A stretch of DNA of 64,000 nt, taken from contig JAUTCR010000057.1 in the NCBI GenBank assembly GCA_030673895.1, positions 1-64,000 of the forward strand, in the 5' to 3' direction. The translations under genes and the position numbers were made by a program. This document shows, piece by piece, positions 9,656 to 18,816 of the stretch; positions within the stretch are counted from its first letter, which is position 1; every line of letters starts with the position of its first letter. This DNA is from Verrucomicrobiota bacterium JB023 (lineage in GTDB: Bacteria; Verrucomicrobiota; Verrucomicrobiia; Verrucomicrobiales; Akkermansiaceae). Under the pieces are notes generated by a model. It made no database searches and was not told where the DNA came from. It saw only the letters and a list, made by a program, of their open reading frames with translations.

Positions 9656-10785
9656 GCGGTGTCCGACACGCCGTCCAATCCCTTCCGGAAGCGCTGAACC
9701 TGAAACTTGGTGCCCAGCTGGGCCGGATGGGTCAACGTCATGAATTGACGGACAAATCCCGGGTCGACTTGACCATCGCGGGCCCGCAACAGCTCCTCAC
9801 CGGCCAAGGTCAGGAAACGACCTTGCGTCAAGAGGGGCTCCGGGGTGAGCCCCACCGCGGCGCCCTCTTCCGCGAGGCGCGTCCAATCCACATGCGCGGT
9901 GATATCCAGCGCGCCGGGCGCGACCAAGGGATCCTCGCCACGGCGATGCTTCCCATAGGTTTGCAAGGTCCCGGTCCGGCGCTCGGGATGGTAGTAATCA
10001 GCCTGCTCGAAGCCGTAGTCTGGCAGGACCACCTCTCCCCGGCGCAGCACACCGGCCATTCCTGCGAGAAGCTCCTGCAGAGGCACCCTGACTTCACTCT
10101 CGTAACCATCGGGCAAACCAGCGGGCAAGGAGGAAAGAAGCTTGGCCAACTCGCCCGCAGGCTCGGCCAATTCAAAGGCGAAATCGCCTTCGCGGATGGC
10201 CACCCGCTTTTCGAGCCACCGGCCCTCCTCACGTCGGACAAGCCAGAAAGGGATGGCATCGATCAGCTCATTGGCCAGCACCATGCCGTCGACGGCATCG
10301 AGCTCTGCCGGCTCCGCAACGACCTGCACCCCCGGCAGAGCGGCTGCCAAGGCCTCCCGCTTGCCGGCCAAGGGCTCAATCACAGCATAAGTGAGGGCCT
10401 GGCCGAAGTCATCCTCATCACCCACCGCGCTCAAGACATCGCGGGCCAGTTGCCCATCCTCGCTCCCCCACTCCACGATCCGGAAACGGGCCGGCGAGCC
10501 CAACTCGAGCCACAACTTCCGCGCATGCTCCGCCATCAGGGTGCCGAAGAGGTCGCCCACCGAGACCGCCGTGAAGAAATCACCCTCGCGGCCTGTGCGG
10601 CGCTGGTGAGGCCGCGCGTAATAGCCGTCCCGCTCGTCATAAAGAACCACCGAGAGGTATTCAGGAAAAGAAATCGACCCTTGGGTGTCGATCCTCCTCA
10701 TGACCTCCTCCTGCAAACGAGCGATTGCCCCGGCGTCCTCGGGCAGGTAAGACGGGTTGTCGGAGCGCAGCGGGTCGGAAGTCAC
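9652..10785 (-). CDS. SAM-dependent methyltransferase, MidA/NDUFAF7 family
   Basis: Relative of the mitochondrial complex I assembly methyltransferase NDUFAF7 (MidA), which methylates an arginine of a complex I subunit; the bacterial substrate is not established. Motifs: ISFPEYLSVVLYDERDGYY, GREGDFFTAVSVGDLFG, the SAM-binding strand FRIVEWGSEDGQLARDVL, and VLANELIDAIPFWLV. Its length of 377 residues is normal. It starts with GTG at 10785, which keeps the conserved N-terminal helix (IARLQEEVMRRI). The start is only 9 bp from that of the divergent penicillin-binding protein, so the two promoters must lie inside each other's coding region or upstream sequence. The antiporter gene follows with a 4-bp overlap. 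Confidence 0.87.
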   Translation of the reverse strand: MTSDPLRSDNPSYLPEDAGAIARLQEEVMRRIDTQGSISFPEYLSVVLYDERDGYYARPHQRRTGREGDFFTAVSVGDLFGTLMAEHARKLWLELGSPARFRIVEWGSEDGQLARDVLSAVGDEDDFGQALTYAVIEPLAGKREALAAALPGVQVVAEPAELDAVDGMVLANELIDAIPFWLVRREEGRWLEKRVAIREGDFAFELAEPAGELAKLLSSLPAGLPDGYESEVRVPLQELLAGMAGVLRRGEVVLPDYGFEQADYYHPERRTGTLQTYGKHRRGEDPLVAPGALDITAHVDWTRLAEEGAAVGLTPEPLLTQGRFLTLAGEELLRARDGQVDPGFVRQFMTLTHPAQLGTKFQVQRFRKGLDGVSDTA

Positions 10786-10794
10786 TTGGCCGAG

Positions 10795-13338
10795 ATGAAG
10801 AAAAAAGAAAACAGACTCAAGAAGAAGCGTTTTTATCAGCGCAAAGGGCTATGGATCTTCCTGTTCAGCTGTCTGCTGCTCGCGGGTCTCTCTCTCGCTC
10901 TCTTTGACCACCTCTACTTAAAGAAATTCCGTGAACGGGCGACCACCTACGACATGGAACGAGTCGATGACCTTGAAATTCCGAGTGTCATCTTTGACCG
11001 CAACAAGGTTCTCATCGGGCGAAGCTACGACCAAAACCGTTCCATCGTCACCATCGACAAGGTGCCGCCCGCCTTCATCAATGCTCTTCTCGCGCAAGAG
11101 GATCAGCGCTTTTTCGACCACAAGGGCGTGGACTGGGTCGGGGTCGCACGCGCGTTTTACCTGAATTTCAAGGCAGGAGAAACCACCCAGGGTGCGTCCA
11201 CCATCACGATGCAGCTCGCGCGGAACGCTTTCGATCTCCAGAAGGAAGCTGACGAGCGGGGCGAACGAGGCTTCGAGCGCAAGATTGTCGAGTCCTTCGT
11301 CGCTCTGCGAATTGAAGAGCATTACGTGGGTGAGGCAAAGGGCGAGGAGCGAGTCGAACGCAAGAAGCAGCTCCTCGAGATGTATGTGAACCGGGTTCAC
11401 TTCGGCAAAGGCTACTACGGCATCCGGGCTGCCGCCTTGGGCTTTTTTGGCAAGGAGCCCCAGGATTTGACCCTCTCGGAATGTGCCTCGCTGGTCTGCT
11501 GCATCAAAAACCCGTTCTATATCAATCCGATCCGTAATCCGGAGCGGAATATGAAGGAGCGCAACCACGTCTTCAACCGCATGAAGGCGGAGGGCTCCAT
11601 CACCAATGCGGAGTGGGAAACGCTGACCGCCGAGCCAGTGGTCACCAATCCCAAACCTCTCCGACGGGGCACCTCCCACCTTTATGAAAAGGTCGTCAAC
11701 CTCACCCGGGACATCGTGGGTGACGACGCCATGTCGCGCGGAGGATTCAAGATCTACACCACCGTCGACCGCGATATCCAGCAGACCGCGCGGGAACAAC
11801 TTCGCAATCAGCTCCTCGAGATTGAGAAGCACGAGGGCTACCGCCACCCGCTCTTTTCAGCCTTCAACAAGGGCCCCGGCAATACCCCGGAGTATCTCCA
11901 GGGTGCCGTTCTGGTGACCGATAGCGAGACGGGAGCCGTTCTCGCCCACGTGGGAGGCCGGGACTTCTTCCACTCTCAATACGATTTCATCGAATCAGGC
12001 CGCCGTCCGCTTGGGACGACCTTTCTTCCCGTTGTCTACACAGCAGCCTTCGAGCGGGGCCTGAGCCCGGCCACTCTCGTGGATGATCTGCCCATGGACG
12101 CCCGCGAGGTCGCGCTAGGTGGCACCGAGGGGATTCTCGGCGAGTGGGGCGCGGAGCGGCTCGACCCCGTCTATGAGAGCTTGAATACCCTTGATGGAGG
12201 CAGCAGCCGCCCCATCACCGCTCGCAAGGCTCTCCGAGATTCCAAGGTCGCGGCGACAGTGCGGCTGGGTAACGAGATCGGCATTGCTGCCGTGGCCGCT
12301 CAAGCCAAGAAGATGGACCTCCCGCTGGGTTCCGGTGAGATGCTCGCCCGTCTCCTCTTGGGTTGGGAACAAGCTTCTCTCTGGGAAATCTGCCGGGCCT
12401 ACTCCGCCTACTCGCAAGGAGGGCTTGCTCCGCAAAACACCTACTATGTCGAGCGCATCCTCGATGCCGAGAACAAGGAAGTCTACCGGGCTCCGGAGAG
12501 CGTCCGCCTGAAGAAGCAGTACTTTAGCGATGCGACAGCCTATCAGGTTCATTCCATCCTCTCGGACGTGACCAGCCATGGCAACTTGGCCGACTTGCGG
12601 GGAGAGCTCGCAGATCCCGACCTCACCGTAGTGAAGACCGGGACGAACCATAATTTCTCCGATGCTTGGGCTGTCGGGTATAATGGAAAACTCACCTGCG
12701 GCGTCTGGGTTGGCTTCTGGGATGGGCGGCGCGCCATCCATGACATGGCCTTTGGACGGGATTTGGCCTTTCCGATCTGGTCGAGGGTCATGAATACCGC
12801 TGCCCGTAGTAATCCCGGAGCGGAAGTGCCCCGCCCCGCAACTTTGACCACTGTGCAGCTTTGCGAGGTCTCTGGCAGGAAGGCGACCCGCTATTGCTAC
12901 GAAAGCGTCTTCGATCCCGAGTTCGGGGTCAGTCTCGCCTCCACCGCTTATCCCGAGTATTTGCGGGTGGGACAGGACGAGGTCGGTCTCTGCCCAGTCC
13001 ACGGGACTGGCGGCGTCGCGCCCTCCCAAGATTTTGCCCCTGATACCGAAGAATCCCGCCAGCGCCGCCTCTCCGTTCCTCCGATCATTGTGAGCGAATC
13101 GTCCCTGCTCGGGGACGATCCTTATCAATCGCGCGTCGTCGAGGCTCCCGAGGAGGTCGCCCCCCCGCAGACTGTCGAGAACGAGGAGGAAGAGGGTGAA
13201 GAGGATTCCAAACAGGTCGTTCAGCAGCCACCCTCTCCGGCGGCAACCTTCCGCCTGACCGAGAGCCCGCGTGGTGAGCGGGAAGCGACCATCCGCCTCC
13301 GCACCCCGCCGCGTATCGAGATGCCTGAACAGCAATGA
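10795..13338 (+). CDS. Class A penicillin-binding protein with degenerate transpeptidase site
   Basis: Bifunctional-type peptidoglycan synthase of about 847 residues. A basic N terminus leads into one membrane segment (GLWIFLFSCLLLAGLSLALF). The glycosyltransferase domain (GT51) looks intact: EDQRFFDHKGVDW and TTQGASTITMQLARN. The transpeptidase domain keeps KTGT (K614) but lacks the other catalytic motifs. The SxxK site reads GTTFLP, placing Thr408 and Leu411 where Ser and Lys are required, and the SxN site reads SKV (483-485). It is therefore probably a glycan polymerase without penicillin-sensitive crosslinking activity. The C-terminal ~150 residues are Pro/Glu-rich. ATG 10795 is chosen because the basic leader begins there; in-frame codons upstream are antisense to the methyltransferase. 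Two genes follow with a 4-bp gap and then an overlap. Confidence 0.88.
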   Translation: MKKKENRLKKKRFYQRKGLWIFLFSCLLLAGLSLALFDHLYLKKFRERATTYDMERVDDLEIPSVIFDRNKVLIGRSYDQNRSIVTIDKVPPAFINALLAQEDQRFFDHKGVDWVGVARAFYLNFKAGETTQGASTITMQLARNAFDLQKEADERGERGFERKIVESFVALRIEEHYVGEAKGEERVERKKQLLEMYVNRVHFGKGYYGIRAAALGFFGKEPQDLTLSECASLVCCIKNPFYINPIRNPERNMKERNHVFNRMKAEGSITNAEWETLTAEPVVTNPKPLRRGTSHLYEKVVNLTRDIVGDDAMSRGGFKIYTTVDRDIQQTAREQLRNQLLEIEKHEGYRHPLFSAFNKGPGNTPEYLQGAVLVTDSETGAVLAHVGGRDFFHSQYDFIESGRRPLGTTFLPVVYTAAFERGLSPATLVDDLPMDAREVALGGTEGILGEWGAERLDPVYESLNTLDGGSSRPITARKALRDSKVAATVRLGNEIGIAAVAAQAKKMDLPLGSGEMLARLLLGWEQASLWEICRAYSAYSQGGLAPQNTYYVERILDAENKEVYRAPESVRLKKQYFSDATAYQVHSILSDVTSHGNLADLRGELADPDLTVVKTGTNHNFSDAWAVGYNGKLTCGVWVGFWDGRRAIHDMAFGRDLAFPIWSRVMNTAARSNPGAEVPRPATLTTVQLCEVSGRKATRYCYESVFDPEFGVSLASTAYPEYLRVGQDEVGLCPVHGTGGVAPSQDFAPDTEESRQRRLSVPPIIVSESSLLGDDPYQSRVVEAPEEVAPPQTVENEEEEGEEDSKQVVQQPPSPAATFRLTESPRGEREATIRLRTPPRIEMPEQQ

Positions 13339-13342
13339 TTCC

Positions 13343-14563
13343 ATGAGCCAAGCTTCCCCTCCCTCACCCGTGTGGCAGGCCTACATGTGCCCTACCTGCC
13401 GGGGACTCTTCCGCGTCCGGGACTCCAGTGTCCCCCAGGTGCGGTGCCCCCTCTGCACCGCCGTCTCCCCTCTCCCTGCCGAGGCTCCGCAATCAGCTCC
13501 GCCACAATCTTCGCCGCAATCTCCGCAAGATGATCCAGCAACCACGGCGGCAGAGGCACCCCGTCCAGTCGAGCCCGCCAGCGTTCCGGCCCCCGAGCGA
13601 ACCCTGCGCCGCCGGAAGCGAACTAACAAAAAGAAAAACAGCAGCAAGAAAAGTAGCCTCGGCTGGGAGGACCTGGCCAGCCTGAACCAGGATCGCCAGA
13701 CCCGTCTGGAGCGCTTTTTCTGGGTCGCGTCTCTCATCGTGCTAACCGGTGCCGGCGCTATCTTCGGCTTTCTCCTCCTGAGAGAGAATCACAACAACCG
13801 CGGCAACAACGCCGCTCCCCAAGTTCCCGTCGTTCTCACTGAGGAGACGGAGAGCATAGAGATGCAAACCTTCCGCAACTTCTCTGACTACGATGTCGAT
13901 GAGGCGCGGGAGAATGTGCGACGCTTTCTGACTGCGGAATCGTTCGAGGACTACGCGGACCTCATCCGCTTCCCCGATCAAGTGATGCCCCTCGTGCGGG
14001 AATACTACCGCAGCCATCGCTACGAGCCCATTGCTCCGAGAAGCGTGGAAAGCGATGGCCGCAGCCAGATCGCCAACGATCTCATCAGCATCACAGTCAC
14101 GATGCCCGACTTTTCCAAGAAGCCTATCGCGCTGCAAGTCACCGAGGAGGGGCGCTCACTCATCGACTGGGAAAGCTGGGTCTCCTACTGCGAGCGCCCT
14201 TGGGACGACTTTCTCGCAAATCGGATCACTGAGGAAACCCTCGTCCGCGTGCGCGTCAGTGGCTCTGCCTACTTCAACTACGGCTTTCAGGATGACAAAT
14301 GGCGCTGCTATCGGCTGGAGCGGCCCGATGATGAAGCGGTCGCCTTCGGCTACCTGCCCCTCGACTCACCGATGCACACCCAGCTCCCCAGCCATTTTCG
14401 CTCGGAGGGCAGTTACATTCTCAAGGTCCGCTTCCCCGAGGAGGCCACGAGCCCTGATCAGGTGATCATCACCGACTTCCTCACCGAGGGCTGGGTATTC
14501 CCCACTGGCTACTACGAGGAGGCCTCGGCAGAATCCAGAGAAGAAACAACGACCCCGGAATGA
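13343..14563 (+). CDS. Zinc-ribbon single-pass membrane protein, unknown function
   Basis: Protein of 406 residues. Near the N terminus two CxxC knuckles (CPTC and CPLC, about 20 residues apart) form a probable zinc ribbon. A Pro/Ala/Gln-rich linker and a strongly basic stretch (RRKRTNKKKNSSKKSS) follow, then one membrane helix around residue 130-155 (WVASLIVLTGAGAIFGFLLL). The remaining ~250 residues form a soluble domain I do not recognise (YADLIRFPDQVMPLVREYY, LIDWESWVSYCERPWDDFL). The basic stretch before the helix predicts the ribbon in the cytosol and the large domain outside. It begins 4 bp after the PBP stop and overlaps the next gene by 4 bp (ATGA), so the three are surely one operon; a role in envelope growth is an inference. 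Confidence 0.75.
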   Translation: MSQASPPSPVWQAYMCPTCRGLFRVRDSSVPQVRCPLCTAVSPLPAEAPQSAPPQSSPQSPQDDPATTAAEAPRPVEPASVPAPERTLRRRKRTNKKKNSSKKSSLGWEDLASLNQDRQTRLERFFWVASLIVLTGAGAIFGFLLLRENHNNRGNNAAPQVPVVLTEETESIEMQTFRNFSDYDVDEARENVRRFLTAESFEDYADLIRFPDQVMPLVREYYRSHRYEPIAPRSVESDGRSQIANDLISITVTMPDFSKKPIALQVTEEGRSLIDWESWVSYCERPWDDFLANRITEETLVRVRVSGSAYFNYGFQDDKWRCYRLERPDDEAVAFGYLPLDSPMHTQLPSHFRSEGSYILKVRFPEEATSPDQVIITDFLTEGWVFPTGYYEEASAESREETTTPE

Positions 14564-15909
14564 CGTCACTAGAGAAAGCCCTGCAACTGAATCTCAATCC
14601 CTCCGTTTACGGAGTCTTCGCAGAAATTGGAGCAGGTCAAGAGGTGGCCAATTGGTTCTTCCGAGCCTCGGCATCCGCCGGCACCGTCGCAAAGACCATC
14701 TCGGCCTACGACATGACGATGTCCGACGCCATCTACGGGAAGGCTCGTCGCTACGTCTCGCGTGAGCGGGTGAAGTCCATGCTCAATCACGAATGGGATA
14801 TCCTGACGGAGAGACTCGGGCCCAAGCGAGGTGAGGACACTTGCTTCTTCGCCTACTGCAATACCGTGAGAGCACGCGGCTATCGCGATTCGGCGGAATG
14901 CCATGGCTGGATGGGACTTCGCCTCCAGACCAGACCGGGAGGCCCCCCCGGCGACATTATCCTGCACGTCCGCCTTCTCGATGATGAGAACGTCGACCAG
15001 ATGGAAGCCCTCGGCACTGTCGGCCTCAACTTCATCCACGCAGCCATTCACCATCGCGATAACCTGGAGGGATTCGTGACCCATCTGCTGGATAACGTGG
15101 GCAATGAACGCGTCGAGATCGACATGCTCAAGTTCATCGGTGAACCCTTCCAATTCATCGACAACCGCATCTGCGCCCTCCAGCTGGTCACCAATGGCCT
15201 CACCCAGACGGCGATGTTCCTCCCCGATGGCGAAGTGGTGCAACCTTCCGAGATTCTCTACAAGAAGCCGGTCCTCCTCCTCCGCGGCTCCTTCAACCCC
15301 GTGACCAAGCTCCATCTCGATATGCTCAAGCAAGCCCGCGAGCTTCCCGGCACCGGGGGCGAGTCCGCGATCGAGATTTGTGAGATCTCAATGAACAATC
15401 TCCTCCGGGGCGAGGAGATTGACTACATCGACTTCATCGACCGCGCCGATACCCTCCAGGCTCTCGGCAAAACGGTGATCGTCTCCAGCTGTGCGGAATT
15501 CTATCGCATCGTAGAGGTTCTCCGACGCTACACGAATGCGCCGGTCGGCGTGATTCTCTCCATTGGCTTGCTCAACGAGCTCTTCAAGGAGAAGTGGTCC
15601 CAACATCTCGATGGCGGCATCCTCGAATCCTTTGGCCGCCTCTTCAAGGAAGGCGTCCGGCTCCTCGTCTCGCCTTGGAAGAATCGCCAAACAGGAGAAT
15701 TGGTCACCGCGACCAATTTCCTTCCTCCTCGCAAGTTTTCTTCCTTCTACGATTTCCTTCGTAGCAATGGGCATGTCCTCGATTTGCCCTGCTCGGACGA
15801 AGCACTCCTGGAGTTCACCCCACGTGACATCCAGCACATGAAGGAGGCTGGGGATCCGAGATGGGAAAGTTTCGTGCCCGATGTCGAGAAAGCAGCGCTC
15901 AACCGCTGA
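14560..15909 (+). CDS. Conserved protein with C-terminal nucleotidyltransferase-like motif
   Basis: Soluble protein of 449 residues without signal peptide or membrane helix. The first ~235 residues are a conserved domain of unknown role (FAEIGAGQEVANWFFRAS, AYDMTMSDAIYG, ECHGWMGLRLQT, PSEILYKKPVLL). At residues 243-252 the sequence GSFNPVTKLH resembles the GxFNPxHxGH phosphate-binding loop of adenylyltransferases such as NadD, with Thr249 and His252 in the (H/T)xGH positions and Leu in place of Gly. An alpha/beta region follows (VIVSSCAEFYRIVEVLRRY, VGVILSIGLLNELF). I do not see the second NadD motif (SxTxxR), so nucleotide transfer is unproven. It is translationally coupled to the zinc-ribbon gene through ATGA. 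Confidence 0.7.
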   Translation: MTSLEKALQLNLNPSVYGVFAEIGAGQEVANWFFRASASAGTVAKTISAYDMTMSDAIYGKARRYVSRERVKSMLNHEWDILTERLGPKRGEDTCFFAYCNTVRARGYRDSAECHGWMGLRLQTRPGGPPGDIILHVRLLDDENVDQMEALGTVGLNFIHAAIHHRDNLEGFVTHLLDNVGNERVEIDMLKFIGEPFQFIDNRICALQLVTNGLTQTAMFLPDGEVVQPSEILYKKPVLLLRGSFNPVTKLHLDMLKQARELPGTGGESAIEICEISMNNLLRGEEIDYIDFIDRADTLQALGKTVIVSSCAEFYRIVEVLRRYTNAPVGVILSIGLLNELFKEKWSQHLDGGILESFGRLFKEGVRLLVSPWKNRQTGELVTATNFLPPRKFSSFYDFLRSNGHVLDLPCSDEALLEFTPRDIQHMKEAGDPRWESFVPDVEKAALNR

Positions 15910-15957
15910 GCGCCGCACCGCGGTCCCCATCACGTCGATGGAGCGAGGCAACCGGTG

Positions 15958-17199
15958 CTAGCCAAACCGCTCGCTCCGGAGCTGGTGAAGATCGAATTCC
16001 GGGTCTTCTCCCGATACGAGCCGGCTAACAATCTGGCCGGTCACGGGTCCCAGGCTGAGCCCCACCATTGAGTGTCCTGCCGCCACAACGACATTCGGCT
16101 CCTTCTCCAGTTTTCCGAGGTAGGGCAATCCATCGGGCGTGCAAGGGCGAAGGCCCGACCATGGCTCCACCCCCTCGAAGTCCTCCTTGGAAAACTCCGG
16201 GTAAAATTGAACGAATGATTCGAGGATGCCAGCGATGCGGCGCTTGTTGAGGGACAAATCCTCTCCACAAATCTCCATCGTGCCAGCAACGCGAAGCTGA
16301 TCGCCCATCGGCGTGACCGCCACCCGGCCCTCCTTGAGCAACGAGCAAAGCTGGAGTGCTTTTCGAGGCTCCTTGAGCGTAAGGGAATACCCTTTCCCAC
16401 CCTGCATGGGCAACTTCAGGCCGAATTCCTTCATCAAGGCCGGGGCCTCGACGCCGCCGGCAAGGACCAATTTGTCGCCCTTCACCTTGACGCCGTCCCT
16501 CAGCTGCACACCGGAGATCGTTCCTTTGTCGCGCAAATAATGGCTGACCCGGCCTTCGATGAATTCCCCGCCCTCCCTCACGACAGCCTCGCGCAATTTG
16601 GCAAGAAAGATGGAGGGATTGAGATGGCAATCCTGGCCGAACCAGACGCCGCCCTTGACGGCGAGCTCGACTCCGGGTTCCAGCTCCTTGAGCCGATCCA
16701 GATCACAGACCTCCGCCTCAATGCCCAAACGATTCGCATGCTCGGCCACCTCGGCCTCTTCCTCGAGGCCAGCTTCGCTCGCGCAAAGCATGAGCAGTCC
16801 CTTTTGCACCAATTCGAAGTCCTCTTCCTTGGCGAGGTCGACAAAGAGCCGGCGACTTTCCAAACTCAAGTCCCGCAATAGATGCTCGCAAGACTTGACG
16901 TGAGCTTCGTTGGAGTGGCGCATGAACAACCAGCACCACTTCATCAAATTGAGGTCCGGCCGGGGCCTCAGATAGAAAGGGCTCTTAGGATTTAGCATCC
17001 ACTTGAGCCCTTGGGAGATCACTCCCGGTGCGGCCAGCGGGACAAAATGGCTGGGCACCACCATGCCGGCATTGCCATCGGAGCAACTCGCCTGCCGGGC
17101 GGGGTCGCCATCAATGACCACGACTTCCGCTCCGCTACGAGATAAATAGTAAGCCGAGCAAAGCCCAACCACTCCTCCTCCGACAATGACCGTCTTCAT
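15958..17199 (-). CDS. FAD-dependent D-amino-acid dehydrogenase, probably D-hydroxyproline dehydrogenase
   Basis: Oxidoreductase of the DadA type, 413 residues. It starts with the dinucleotide-binding motif VIVGGGVVGLCSAYYLSRSGAEVVVID and has the DadA landmarks CSDGNAGMVVPSHFVPLAAPG, a substrate-domain region and the C-terminal FAD motif VVVAAGHSMVGLSLGPVTGQ. As last gene of the hydroxyproline operon it should oxidise cis-4-hydroxy-D-proline, formed by the epimerase, to 1-pyrroline-4-hydroxy-2-carboxylate, passing electrons to the respiratory chain. It starts 11 bp after the upstream dehydrogenase gene ends. Sequence alone cannot tell it from a general D-amino-acid dehydrogenase; the assignment rests on context. 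Confidence 0.88.
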   Translation of the reverse strand: MKTVIVGGGVVGLCSAYYLSRSGAEVVVIDGDPARQASCSDGNAGMVVPSHFVPLAAPGVISQGLKWMLNPKSPFYLRPRPDLNLMKWCWLFMRHSNEAHVKSCEHLLRDLSLESRRLFVDLAKEEDFELVQKGLLMLCASEAGLEEEAEVAEHANRLGIEAEVCDLDRLKELEPGVELAVKGGVWFGQDCHLNPSIFLAKLREAVVREGGEFIEGRVSHYLRDKGTISGVQLRDGVKVKGDKLVLAGGVEAPALMKEFGLKLPMQGGKGYSLTLKEPRKALQLCSLLKEGRVAVTPMGDQLRVAGTMEICGEDLSLNKRRIAGILESFVQFYPEFSKEDFEGVEPWSGLRPCTPDGLPYLGKLEKEPNVVVAAGHSMVGLSLGPVTGQIVSRLVSGEDPEFDLHQLRSERFG

Positions 17200-17210
17200 G
17201 ATCCCTCTCG

Positions 17211-18797
17211 TCAGGCGATGGTGCCCTGCACGCGCTCGCCGTTCACCATGCGCCAGATGCCAAGTGGGTTGGCATTCTTCAATTCGTCAGGAAGACTCGC
17301 ATCCGGGAAGCTCTGCCAGCTGACCGGGCGGGCGAAGCGACCAATCGCCATGGAGCCCACCGATGTGGTGCGACCATCCGATGTCGCGGGGTATGGACCA
17401 CCATGAACCATGGAATGGCAGACCTCCACGCCGGTCGGGAAGCCATTGACGATGAGCCGTCCGGCCTTCCGTTCGAGGATACTGAACAAGTCGGCGGACG
17501 CGGCGATTTCTTCGTCTGTTCCATGGACGGTCGCAGTCAGCTGACCCTCCAATGCTTGCGCGGCATCGCGAAGCTCCTTCACCGTACTGCCCGCGACGAT
17601 GAGCGTCGTAGGACCAAAGACCTCTTCCCACATCAGGGGATTTTCGAGGTAGTCTTCCACGCTGGTCACGTAGACACCGGCTCCTTCATTGCAGCTCCCT
17701 TCCGGTCCTTCGACTTTCAAGACCTTGGAGACGCCGGGCAAGGACTCCAGCCGCTCCCGGTTTTCGCGATAATTCTGGCAAATGCGGGAGTTCAGCATGG
17801 TCGCCGGCTCAACCGCCGCAGCCGCCTTGGAAACTGCTTGGGCAAAATCCTCGACCTGATCCTTCAGACAAAAAACGAGACCGGGATTGGTGCAAAATTG
17901 ACCGACTCCAAGGGTGAGTGAGCCCGCAAAGGCTTCGGCAAGCGCCTCGCCCTTGGACTTCATGATCTCAGGCAGGAAAAAGACGGGGTTGATAGCACTC
18001 ATCTCCGCGTAAACGGGGATGGGCTCCTTGCGCGCGGCGGCAATATCCATCAGCGCGCGGCCACCCTGGCGGGAACCTGTGAAGCCGACTGCCTTAACCT
18101 CGCGGTGCGCGACCAGGGCCGAACCAACCTCGATGCCTTCCTCGTAAACCAGCGCGAAGGTGCCGTCAGGAAGTCCACACTCGGTCACTGCCGCTTGGAC
18201 GGCTTGGCCGACTAGCTCAGCCGTTCCGGGGTGGCCGAGGTGAGCCTTCACGATCACCGGGCAGCCTGCCGCAAGGGCACTGGCCACATCTCCGCCTGCG
18301 ACCGAAAAAGCCAAGGGGAAATTACTCGCGCAGAACACGACGACTGGTCCGAGAGGACGTGCCATCGAGCGCAGGTCCGGCTTGGGAAGGGGCGCGCGAT
18401 CCGGCATGGCCGTCTCGATGCGGGCATCCACCCAGCTTCCTTCTTCCACCAGCTCCGCGAACATGCGGAGCTGACCGACGGTGCGGCCTTTTTCCCCACG
18501 GCAGCGACCTTCCGGCAAACCAGATTCAGCCTGCATGCGGGCGACGATCTCTTCTTCCGCCGCATCGATATTGTCGGCGATCTTGCGAAGCAATGCCGCT
18601 TTGTCAGCGCCACTTGTCTGGCGATAGATTTCGAACGCGTCGGCAGCCAGTCGCGCAATGGACTCCACCGAATCAATCGTCTCACAGCGGTAGCCGGGTT
18701 CGAGTTGCTCGCCGGTGGCTGGATTCTCGGCGTGAACCACGGGACCCTCGCCCTGACCTTGACCACCACCAATTAGAGATATTCCGTTTAATTTCAT
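17211..18797 (-). CDS. Alpha-ketoglutarate semialdehyde (2,5-dioxovalerate) dehydrogenase
   Basis: NAD(P)-dependent aldehyde dehydrogenase of 528 residues that converts 2,5-dioxopentanoate to 2-oxoglutarate, the last step of hydroxyproline breakdown. Catalytic Cys302 sits in LGVGQFCTNPGLV, characteristic of the hydroxyproline-inducible class, and Glu265 in VYAEMSAINP. The N-terminal pattern ENPATGEQL and the cofactor region VVVFCASNFPLAFSVAGGD are in place. ATG 18797 is chosen because the sequence upstream of it overlaps the end of the epimerase gene and is not ALDH-like; this leaves a 19-bp gap. Third gene of the operon. Confidence 0.93.
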   Translation of the reverse strand: MKLNGISLIGGGQGQGEGPVVHAENPATGEQLEPGYRCETIDSVESIARLAADAFEIYRQTSGADKAALLRKIADNIDAAEEEIVARMQAESGLPEGRCRGEKGRTVGQLRMFAELVEEGSWVDARIETAMPDRAPLPKPDLRSMARPLGPVVVFCASNFPLAFSVAGGDVASALAAGCPVIVKAHLGHPGTAELVGQAVQAAVTECGLPDGTFALVYEEGIEVGSALVAHREVKAVGFTGSRQGGRALMDIAAARKEPIPVYAEMSAINPVFFLPEIMKSKGEALAEAFAGSLTLGVGQFCTNPGLVFCLKDQVEDFAQAVSKAAAAVEPATMLNSRICQNYRENRERLESLPGVSKVLKVEGPEGSCNEGAGVYVTSVEDYLENPLMWEEVFGPTTLIVAGSTVKELRDAAQALEGQLTATVHGTDEEIAASADLFSILERKAGRLIVNGFPTGVEVCHSMVHGGPYPATSDGRTTSVGSMAIGRFARPVSWQSFPDASLPDELKNANPLGIWRMVNGERVQGTIA

Positions 18798-18816
18798 ATT
18801 CACAAAGTTGCTTGAG

